A stretch of DNA of 64,000 bases from Alisma plantago-aquatica. Taxonomy: Eukaryota > Streptophyta > Magnoliopsida > Alismatales > Alismataceae. A model generated the notes under the pieces. The model ran no database searches. It had not been told where the DNA came from and was given only the letters and a program-made list of their open reading frames with translations. The position numbers were made by a program, and so were the translations under genes. This document shows, in pieces, positions 56,660-64,000 of the stretch (position 1 is the first letter of the stretch; every line of letters begins with the position of its first letter). The stretch spans positions 661,849,591 to 661,913,590 of the forward strand of contig OY856409.1 of the NCBI GenBank assembly GCA_963693085.1. The letters are read 5' to 3'.

Positions 56660-57727
56660 TCAGCCAAGCAAGTCGCTGAATAAATTAGGGTTCCTTACAG
56701 ACGGAGTAACACCAACTTGTCTGGCTATTGCATCCTTCTCTAGAGCATCTTGCAGATTTGGGCCCTTCTTCTTACTCGTCGGTGTTACAGTGAGGTCATT
56801 TGCGTCAATAGGATAAAAGCTGGTAGAAGCCGGATTTGGAGCAGCCACGGTTGTACCAGAGTTCATTTCAGGGCCAAAAAGAGCCATAACATCAACAGTA
56901 TTGGAGCTGGATTTACTGGAATGCAGATTCAGCGATTCAGTTGGTCCAAGGAGGCCTTCCAATTGTTCAAATGGATCTCTTAATGAAGCAACAGCTGCTG
57001 GCCCATCACCCAAATCAAGTAAATCAGGAGCTGGACCGGATGGCTGAGCTTTAATATCTGAAGACTCAGCGGATGTAACAGACTTTGCTGCCACTGCATT
57101 TGATTTTACTGCAGTGGCAGCATGACCCTTTGAGGTTCTATTGGTGGATTCTGTTTTCTTTTCATTCCTTGTAGACGAGCTTCCAAACAAGGATGCAGCT
57201 AATCTTTGCTTCTCTGCAGAAACTTCAGCCTGCTGTTTTTTTGCATCATATATCGGATTGCGCAGCTGTGAGCCTGCTGTTGCAGCAGCATCAACATCTG
57301 AGGTTCCATTTGAGGATTTTTTACTACCAGATGAGGAACCAGGAGCTGGAGAAGAATAAGTTGGCCTGCCCCACTTTTTCTGAACCCCATCTAACCGAAG
57401 TTTCAAACCACTATCAGAAGAAGATAAAACGTCAGGCACTGCAGCATGCAGTGCTGTATTGTGCGAGGTCTGTGTGGTTTCCTTGTAATAAGGTGATTCC
57501 AAGGGAACTAAGGCTGTTGTTGGAACAACTGAGGCTGGAGGTATTGCTAGAGAAGGCTTTGGGAGCTCATATGCCTCAAACCTAAGAGTGTGACTAGAGG
57601 TTGCAGGCCTATCTTGACTTGCAACATGCGGGATACCAGATCGCTCATTCTCAGGGATATAAGGCCTGGCTCCTGCATCCAAAGACTTCCGCACAAAACC
57701 ATCCAGGAAAGGAAGTGTTCTATCAAC
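56660..57727 (-). CDS. AP4E: AP-4 complex subunit epsilon, last exon
   Basis: This codes for the C-terminal 355 residues of the large epsilon adaptin of AP-4, a cytosolic coat complex at the trans-Golgi network that sorts cargo such as vacuolar proteins. Recognisable parts are the post-trunk segment VDRTLPFLDGFVRKSLDAG, KLRLDGVQKKWGRPTYSS, a Ser/Ala-rich linker with AEKQRLAASLFG, PDLLDLGD and DPFEQLEGLLG (hinge/ear region), ending at TGA 56660-56662. The acceptor AG lies at 57728-57729; phase 0 joins the exon at 58244-58387. The frame is intact. The in-frame Met upstream at 57799 lies in the intron and is not a start. Confidence 0.9.
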   Translation of the reverse strand, partial: VDRTLPFLDGFVRKSLDAGARPYIPENERSGIPHVASQDRPATSSHTLRFEAYELPKPSLAIPPASVVPTTALVPLESPYYKETTQTSHNTALHAAVPDVLSSSDSGLKLRLDGVQKKWGRPTYSSPAPGSSSGSKKSSNGTSDVDAAATAGSQLRNPIYDAKKQQAEVSAEKQRLAASLFGSSSTRNEKKTESTNRTSKGHAATAVKSNAVAAKSVTSAESSDIKAQPSGPAPDLLDLGDGPAAVASLRDPFEQLEGLLGPTESLNLHSSKSSSNTVDVMALFGPEMNSGTTVAAPNPASTSFYPIDANDLTVTPTSKKKGPNLQDALEKDAIARQVGVTPSVRNPNLFSDLLG

Positions 57728-58243
57728 CTGCAACACAAGTATTATATTTGTGGAGAAATCATATTTGGAAAGTACATCATTCATCAAGTATAAAACCACA
57801 ATGTACTGAGAATGTATTTCTTCTCTAAGCTCCTACACGTTGATTTTGAATGCCTCTTTCTACCATATATGTGAAGATAGGGAGTTCATTTCTACTAAAA
57901 AATGATAAGAATATAAAGAGGCCGGAACCCCAGCCACCAACCCGTCATTTTTCCTGTGATAGCTACTAGCATGGGATATCTGTGTTATATTGACATTTAT
58001 AAATTAATTCCCTTAGATGAGATCTGGAGAACCAGAAGAGCAAGTTGTATTGGGAGCATTTCCGAATGCTCTGACAGATTCTCAAACTGGTGTGCCTAGA
58101 ATACTAAACTAGAGAAGTATTGTTATGAACAATCGGAAGCAGGCAGCTTAGCAACAGTGTCACTTACCCCAGAGTGAATCACGTTTCCCGTTGAGAACAC
58201 AAATAATGAACAAAATTTTACAGCAAAAAGAGATTCATTGTAC
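57728..58243 (-). other. AP-4 epsilon intron
   Basis: GT-AG intron of 516 bp between the two recognised exons. Confidence 0.85.
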
Positions 58244-58387
58244 CTCGATATCTTCACAACTTGCATCAAAAGGCACTATGTTTTCTATAGCATGAGCATC
58301 CAAGTAGAGCAAAGCCTGAAATTCATAAGCACGCTGCTGCAAGTCTGTCGAGTGAGATGCCGACAATTCATCAAGGACAGATTGACA
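58244..58387 (-). CDS. AP4E: AP-4 complex subunit epsilon, penultimate exon
   Basis: A 144-nt (48-codon) exon encoding ELSASHSTDLQQRAYEFQAL then DAHAIENIVPFDASCEDIE, a conserved end-of-trunk segment of plant AP-4 epsilon. It has acceptor TTGCAG before TGT at 58387 and donor GAG|GTACA at 58244. It splices in phase 0 over a 516-bp intron to the last exon. The upstream exons coding for the roughly 600-residue adaptin trunk are not seen between 58388 and 64000. Confidence 0.88.
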
Positions 58388-59135
58388 CTGCAACCATATT
58401 TACATAACATCACTTGTAATACATGTATACAATCACTTCTTATACTACATGGTTAGTACAAGAAGCAGATAACTATAGCACATTAATGAAAAAAATGACA
58501 GAACCTCTAATTAATTAAATAATCAAGGGACATGGGCCAAAGATGTATGATATTTAGCTTATCTCGGTACTATTTTCGCAGAGACGGAAGTATTAGTTTC
58601 AATTAGATCAGAATGAATGTACAAGGCAAAAAAGGAAAACGAAAAATTCACATTACAAACCCGGATACATTTATAGCCTAGTTGCCAACAAGAGCCAGAC
58701 CCGGTCCCTTACAAACCTCAACCAACGCTTGCCTTATGGAGCATTGCACAAGGCGATTGCAGCTAAAGGGCGGTGATCATTGCAATTACTGCAAGCAGCA
58801 GACAAAATGGCCTCCAGAATGCAAAACTCCCTGCTGCTGGTATACACCATAATATGTCTGCTTGAAACTGAGAAGCGGCCATGGATATCAGTTTTGCCAC
58901 TGCAATAGTTTTCTGCAGTGGTACAATTCATGGGTGCCAAAATCATAATGGGTCAAATGCATCCTGAACCGAACATTAGTCCTGAAAGTCATTTCCAGAA
59001 ATTGGATTTATCCAGCCAAAGCCAAATGCTCGCACTTCAACAGGTGATAAAGGGGGAGAATTTCACTCTCATATCCATCAAACGAATCTCCCACCACATT
59101 GCCCATGTCAATGACCCCTTGAACAGTTCCTCTAA
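58388..59135. other. Presumed AP-4 epsilon intron or flank
   Basis: No adaptin exon is visible. The minus strand has protein-like phrases (MRVKFSPFI near 59060) broken by stops, and a short phrase WQGGLGLTK across the TIR element near 60465 that may be LINE-like; too weak to call. Confidence 0.35.
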
Positions 59136-59143
59136 CACCACAG
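59136..59143. repeat. Possible target duplication of TIR element, left
   Basis: CACCACAG; compare CACCACCAG at 60432-60440. The match is imperfect. Confidence 0.4.
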
Positions 59144-60431
59144 TGGTTATCAAGGCGGGCGCCTAGGCGTCCTAAGCGCTCCATAGGTCTTCCAAATCTA
59201 GGCGTCCAGGGACCATAGCTGAGTTGGGGGTGGACTAGGCATTCTAAGCGGCTGGGCGGTCGCCTAGGCGGTCGAGGCGGGCAGCCTAGGCGCTCCTGCT
59301 GCAACTGCTGCACACATGTAAGTCCCCATTCTGTTGTTTGTTTAAAAAAAAATAACTTTCTTCAATGTCTCATATTCTTGCTTCTTTTTCTTTTCTTTTC
59401 TTTTTTATGTTTTCTTTTGCATTTCCTATTCCTAAATCCTACTGTTGCTTTGTCTTAATTTTAGTAACTTATTCGTGCTACCATTTCCCCTCCTGCCCTG
59501 TGCATGCATCTTATTTCAGACTTATACTATGTCTCCTGCTCCCACATCTACTGATACTTTTAACATTTTTCTTCTTCTTTTTCTGACTTCTTCCTCATAA
59601 ATCTCCTCCCACATCTACTGTTTTCTGCTTCTTTCTGTTTATTCTTCCGGACCTCTTCTTTCTTCTCCTACAGTTCCTCCTCCCATAGCTCCTTTTGCTA
59701 CTTCTGTTTATTGTTTTTTTGCTAAACTTCCTCTCCTCCTACTGTTGTTGTGTTTCTTTTTTTAGAGTCCTTGCACAACTTATACCATACAATCTTCTTT
59801 TTCCTAAAATTCCTACTCATCTTCCACCTACTGTTATTTCCTTTTTCTTTCTCCTCTTAATTCTCTTCCCCCTGAAACCCCTACAGTTATCAAGTCAAAT
59901 CTTCTCTTTGTTTCTTCTTTTCTTGACTTCTTCCTCATAAATCTCCTCTTACAGCTACTGTTTTTTTGCAGGTTTCCATTTATTCTTCTGAACATCTTCC
60001 TCCTCCCCCTACAGTTCCTCCTCCCACAGCTACTGCTACTACTTCTGTTGATTATATTTTCCTAACTTCCTCCTCCTCCACGTCTCCTCCTATTCCTACT
60101 ACTGTTGTGTTTCTTTTTCTAACTCCTTCCTGCACAACTTCTAACATACAGTCTTTTTTCTCCTAAAAATCCTACATTCTTCCTCCTGTTGTTTCCTTTT
60201 TCTTTCTTCTCTTAATTATCTTCCCCCTGATCCTCCGATAGTTATCAATTGAAATCAGGCTTATAACTACATAATGGACAAATAGTTACATAACTGAATG
60301 TAGTATCATATCTACAAAAATATTAATATGTGACTGAAAAATAAACAAAACATAAAAACGCCCAGAAAAGCCTAGGCGGGCTAGGCACCCCCTGGTTGAG
60401 ATCCACCACCTAGCCGCCTTGACAACTTAAG
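59144..60431. mobile_element. TIR element with GCCTAGGCG ends and pyrimidine-rich core
   Basis: The left end TGGTTATCAAGGCGG and the reverse complement of the right end (TAAGTTGTCAAGGCGG) match over AGTT/GGTT-[AG]TCAAGGCGG. GCGCCTAGGCG-type palindromic units repeat through 59155-59295 and again near 60375. The interior (59360-60240) is a CT-rich, non-coding tract with two tandem copies of about 350 bp. No transposase is visible. The imperfect 8-bp flanks suggest hAT, but this is tentative. Confidence 0.6.
59585..60255. repeat. Two tandem ~350-bp CT-rich units
   Basis: CTTCTTCCTCATAAATCTCC occurs at about 59587 and 59927. A second block with GTTGTGTTTCTTTTT, GCACAACTT and CTCTTAATT followed by TTCCCCCTGA occurs near 59745-59895 and again near 60105-60250. 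Confidence 0.75.
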
Positions 60432-60533
60432 CACCACCAGGGCTTTTCTTCAGTTTGGTGAGACCAAGACCCCCTTGCCACTCTAAATCCCTCACTGCTA
60501 TTGCAGTTTTTCCATTTTGTCTTCCTTGGTGTG

Positions 60534-60541
60534 CAGCATGC
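60534..60541. repeat. hAT-like target duplication, left
   Basis: CAGCATGC; CAACATGC at 61170-61177 matches at 7 of 8 positions. Confidence 0.7.
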
Positions 60542-61169
60542 TAGGGGTGAGCAAATAATGGTCCAGACCGCAAAACCGGACCGGACTGCTCAATTCGGTC
60601 TAGTCCGATCCGGTCCATTTTGAGTTCGGTCCGGTCCGCGGTCCGGGAATTTCAATGAGTTCGGTCTTCGGTCCGGTCCGGTCCAAAACCAGTCCAGTCC
60701 GGTCCAAAACCGGTCCGGTCCGGTCCGAACCGCAGACTGACTTGTATACAAAATTCATGTATATTTGAAGGTTTATTCTATAATAACTACAAATAAAGTA
60801 CATATATAAGTACTACTAGTATAAATGTTTGATACTAAAGTTATATAATTGTTAGAAGTGACTAAGATTATCAATTTTGTACAATTAAATAAGTTGTAAA
60901 ATATGTAAAAAAGATTGATTACAGTCCAAACGGTCCGGTCCTAAATTGTTAGAAGTGACTAAGATTGTCAACTTTGTACAATTAAATAAGTTGTAAAATA
61001 TGTAAAAAGACTGATTACGGTCCAAACGGTCCGGTCCAGTCCTAGCACAAAACGGTCTGGTCCCCCTACCTCGAAACGGTCCGGTCTGCGGTCCATATAT
61101 TTGTTGAAATCCGGTCCGCGGTCCGATCCGGTTCGGTCTGGTCCGGTTTTGGACCAATGCTCAGCCCTA
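60542..61169. mobile_element. hAT-like MITE rich in GGTCCGGTCC
   Basis: Terminal inverted repeats TAGGGGTGAGCA / TAGGGCTGAGCA are followed by GGTCC and AAAACCGGACC in both arms, and 8-bp near-identical duplications flank the element. The subterminal arms (60560-60735 and 60915-61155) consist largely of GGTCCGGTCC and CGGTCCGAACCG units, giving a long imperfect fold-back. A block AAATTGTTAGAAGTGACTAAGAT... is tandemly repeated (near 60845 and 60945). There is no coding capacity. Confidence 0.82.
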
Positions 61170-61177
61170 CAACATGC

Positions 61178-62145
61178 CTCTTTGATGCTCTTGTAGGTAT
61201 CCTTCAGTAGAACTAGAAGGAAGGATTATACATAATGGCCCTCTGCTGATATCTTCTCTCTGTAAAGAAGCCTCTCCTACCAAGCAGAGAGATCTATGTG
61301 TGATTAGGGATCAAACGAGGCAGTGCACGGTCATGTAACCCCAAGGCAAGTGATACTCCAGCTTGCTCAACACCTAAAACTGTCAAAGACAGTTGTTATT
61401 CCTTTAGGTAGCTATATCAGCCTGCTGTTCATCTTCTGGGAACCACCGTTGGTTAATTGCAAAGATCCAGAGACTCCAGGAAGAATAGTTCATATAACTT
61501 TTAGCCAGGAGCTACAAGTTGCAATCTTTATTCCCACCAATAATCTAGGATTGCCTCATCTGGGTCTGGGTTTGGGTCTGGTTCTGGCACCCTACTGTTG
61601 TAACCATGTCCAGCCCTCATCAACTTTTCACTGCTGATAATGTCAATAAAAGATTTCCTTGTCTTCACAAGGGTATGGCCAAGAATATGCACCATATTGC
61701 CAACAGGGGAAGAAAAAGGCATCACAGGAAGCCACGCCAACTTGAGGCCCATCAACTTCATCCCCTCCATCTGCGAAGTTTTGCATATAAAAGGGACAGA
61801 GAGATGCACTCGTCGAATCTTGTCAAATGGACTACAGAGATTATGGCTTTTAGCAGCTATTTAAGAGGTTACTGAATGATCCACCTTTTATCATTTACTT
61901 TGGTTTGCAGGATACACAATTTACCCCTTGACAAGTCATAAACTCCTAATTTCTTTACAACTGGCAATGGTTAAGAACCAATGTTTCATCAAGATTTGAG
62001 TCTGGCCTTTCTAGTTGATTACTTTTACTATGAAATATGGTGGGTTCTCTGGACATTTTGTAGCACAACACTATTGCCCATCTGAAAAGTATCTGAGACA
62101 ACAATGCAGAAACAATACAGGATTAAGCCAGAAATTTTCTTGTGA
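61178..62145. other. Intergenic or intronic DNA, unrecognised
   Basis: Minus-strand text near 61640-61540 (SEKLMRAGHG, then PEPDPNPDPDEAI, DYWWE) looks protein-like but is broken and unrecognised. No adaptin exon or RNA gene seen. Confidence 0.35.
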
Positions 62146-62159
62146 AGCTTAGCAATGTT
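62146..62159. repeat. Target duplication of short SINE-like insertion, left
   Basis: AGCTTAGCAATGTT, 14 bp, repeated exactly at 62237-62250. Confidence 0.88.
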
Positions 62160-62236
62160 TTTTGGTAACCCAGGAGACTCGTAAGGCTTGCGCCGAGCCC
62201 AACCTGGGGAGCTCAACCCCATCCCGTAAGGAGTGT
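62160..62236 (-). mobile_element. 77-bp SINE-like (5'-truncated) insertion
   Basis: The insertion is bounded by an exact 14-bp duplication. The left edge is T-rich, so on the minus strand it ends in an A-tail after TCTCCTGGGTTACC. That phrase resembles TCTCCCGGGTTTACC in the 3' half of the SINE at 18332-18560. No Pol III boxes remain, consistent with 5' truncation during target-primed insertion. Confidence 0.7.
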
Positions 62237-62250
62237 AGCTTAGCAATGTT
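62237..62250. repeat. Target duplication of short SINE-like insertion, right
   Basis: Exact right copy of the 14-bp duplication. Confidence 0.88.
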
Positions 62251-62531
62251 ACTAGAAATACAAAGCAGTATATACATAGATCATTTCCTGTTAATATCAG
62301 CATTCTCCAGCGATTCTAATAGTTAGCAATTCAAGCATATGCGACATGCATTTCTGACATTTGTCTGTGGTTGAACTCGAGAAATATTCTTCTCTCTCGG
62401 TTCTATAGACTTTGCTTTGCACTCGCCACTACCCTTTAATGTTATCTCTCATTGGAGCATATATTTCTTCAGTTTTTTACTCTCTCTCTCTCTATTCTCT
62501 GACATCTGTCCTCATCACCCCCTAATTGGTA

Positions 62532-62730
62532 AACTGCAGCAGTTGAGGTACCCCTAAATGTTTTGTTTGAAAATAGGTTAATTAAATTAAATGTCTTGTG
62601 CATCATGGGCCTCTAAGCCGGTGGCCCTCCTGTCTACATCGTTCTCACTCTATATCTATATCTACATTGTTCTCACTCTAAACTGCAGCAGTTGAGGTAC
62701 CCCTAAATGTTGTTTTGTTAGAAAATAGGT
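62532..62730. repeat. Direct repeat pair AAACTGCAGCAGTTGAGG
   Basis: AAACTGCAGCAGTTGAGGTA followed by CCCCTAAATGTT and GAAAATAGGT occurs at about 62532-62578 and 62681-62730, about 149 bp apart. CTGCAGCAG within it is partly palindromic. Confidence 0.88.
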
Positions 62731-62788
62731 CGCACACACACACAGAGACACACACACGCACGCGCGCGCGCACACACACACACACACA
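62731..62788. repeat. (CA)n/(CG)n microsatellite
   Basis: A CACACA run, interrupted by GAGA, leads to a CGCGCGCGCG core and a second CA run. Confidence 0.95.
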
Positions 62789-64000
62789 AAGACATATCTT
62801 ATCACAAAAATACAATGCACATATAATACAAGAATTTCCTACTGAAGTACAAGTATACCAAGAACATGTCGCAGTTCATTCAGTTGAACTGAACAGTTTG
62901 GTTCAGTTTTCTATATCTTGCTATGTGTTATATATATGAAAAGAGAGTTGTAGTTTCTAGTTTATACTTAATAGCATATAAGCATTATAAATAATTAAAT
63001 ATGAATAAACAATGTACTATACGAACATGAGTTTATATATACGCCTCATACAACTTTTGCAAGTACGCGTGTTTGGTTTGTCTCGTAAAATATTTAGGCT
63101 TGCGTCTCAAATGCATTAGCGGCTTATGCCTGACATATGATTAACAACACTAATTGTGCCTCCAAACAATAAAACCTTGCTTTTGATACATATTGTGAAC
63201 TACTCCATATCTAGTGTGTCCAATTCTATATACCTTCTTCATGTTCTTCTTTACCTCCTTATGTTGTATCTTCATTATATAATGCATGAACATAAACAAA
63301 CACTGCCCTATCATTTTATAAGAATTTTTAATATGGATTCGTGTTGGCAATGGTATTTGATGCAATGAATTCATGTCTTGGACATGTATTAGGGCCATGG
63401 TTATGATCTTTTAAAAGTATGGAGTCTATGGACTATGTTCAACCATGCATTATCCTTCACACATTTTATAAAGGACATCAGTATCTACATATTATCATCG
63501 TTTGTTTGGGTTGGAAGGAAAGCAGTGTGAAGGTTTTGAAATGATGCCAATGGACATCATGTTATGTAAACATTGATACACTGATGGTCTCCGTGATTTC
63601 ATAGAAAGTTTAGGTGATCAAAGATTTCATAGATAGTTTCAACTAAGAATCATATCCAGTAGCATGTCTTGAGAGATAGTGAGGCACAGTTCATTTGACA
63701 ATTTGATAAGTGATGCCTAATCCAAGCAGTGTTCAGAAAATCGGCCTAATAATCGGTTCGGTAGGTGTACCGCTTCGAATATGCCAAATCGACCTGTAAT
63801 CCGTCTAGGTCCGATTAATTGGAGCTTTTTGAAATCACTTGGTTGCAGTATTTTTTTTTTACAATCAACTTTTTCTAAACCTACTATTGGTCATTACAAT
63901 TGCATTCCCTTCCCCATCTTCATATATTTGGTCTCTCCCCATGTTTTCTCAATAAGCACGCAGTTTATGTTTATTGAATTGATTCTTACTTAATTGCTTC
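62789..64000. other. AT-rich DNA, no gene seen
   Basis: Short frames only, without domains. If the AP-4 epsilon gene is intact, this would be part of a long upstream intron; nothing in the sequence proves it. Confidence 0.45.

Noticed and set aside
57193..57585. 130-codon plus-strand frame
   Set aside because: Antisense shadow of the AP-4 epsilon last exon.
59365..60166. Several hydrophobic open frames in the CT-rich tract
   Set aside because: Phe/Leu/Ser-rich translations of simple pyrimidine sequence, with no stop-codon pressure and no domain.

Overview
This window looks like a repeat-dominated stretch of an angiosperm nuclear genome, most probably a monocot and probably not a grass. Intergenic DNA is very AT-rich, while the intact peroxidase gene and the 5' end of an R3H gene copy are strikingly GC-rich, as in many monocot genes. 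The mobile elements are plant types: a Tekay/Del-like Ty3/gypsy chromovirus, a Sirevirus-like copia element, CACTA, Helitron, hAT-like, LINE and tRNA-derived SINE insertions. The species call is inference; nothing here fixes it.

Layout. 1-8.4 kb is AT-rich without a convincing gene; it holds a small non-autonomous Helitron (2185-2945), a possible TIR element (about 4.0-5.0 kb) and a SINE remnant beside a (TA)n tract. 8421-14985 is a Sirevirus-like LTR element that keeps gag-like sequence but shows no pol. 15.9-19.54 kb is a decayed minus-strand copia element whose gag is split by a SINE. 19.5-22.1 kb shows nothing recognisable. 22116-23105 (minus) is an intact class III peroxidase gene, the best-supported complete gene here. 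A decayed copia RNase H fragment lies near 24 kb and a 1.65-kb LINE-like insertion at 25883-27530.

27568-42322 is a nearly complete 14.75-kb chromovirus with LTRs of 5.24 and 4.68 kb, a matching 5-bp target duplication, and gag-pol broken by many nonsense changes. 42515-50556 is an 8.0-kb CACTA transposon with a 3-bp target duplication; it carries a damaged INDETERMINATE-domain zinc-finger gene fragment, a LINE fragment and an open chimeric frame ending in a HAD-phosphatase half-domain. The LINE-like element, the chromovirus and the CACTA entered within about 230 bp of the same ancestral sequence.

50.6-53.3 kb is AT-rich, with a minus-strand LTR/polypurine-tract edge near 51131. 53480-54592 is an intronless R3H-SUZ gene copy with one in-frame stop and a 12-A tract downstream, probably a retrocopy. 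56660-58387 (minus) holds the last two recognisable exons of the AP-4 epsilon adaptin gene. The rest, to 64 kb, holds two small TIR elements, a short SINE-like insertion and simple repeats.

The genes do not form a pathway: peroxidase is a secreted haem enzyme, AP-4 epsilon acts in trans-Golgi sorting, and the others are gene debris or mobile-element genes. I found no clear new biological system. The best candidates for follow-up are the dense telo-box arrays inside the giant chromovirus LTRs and the chimeric HAD frame inside the CACTA element.
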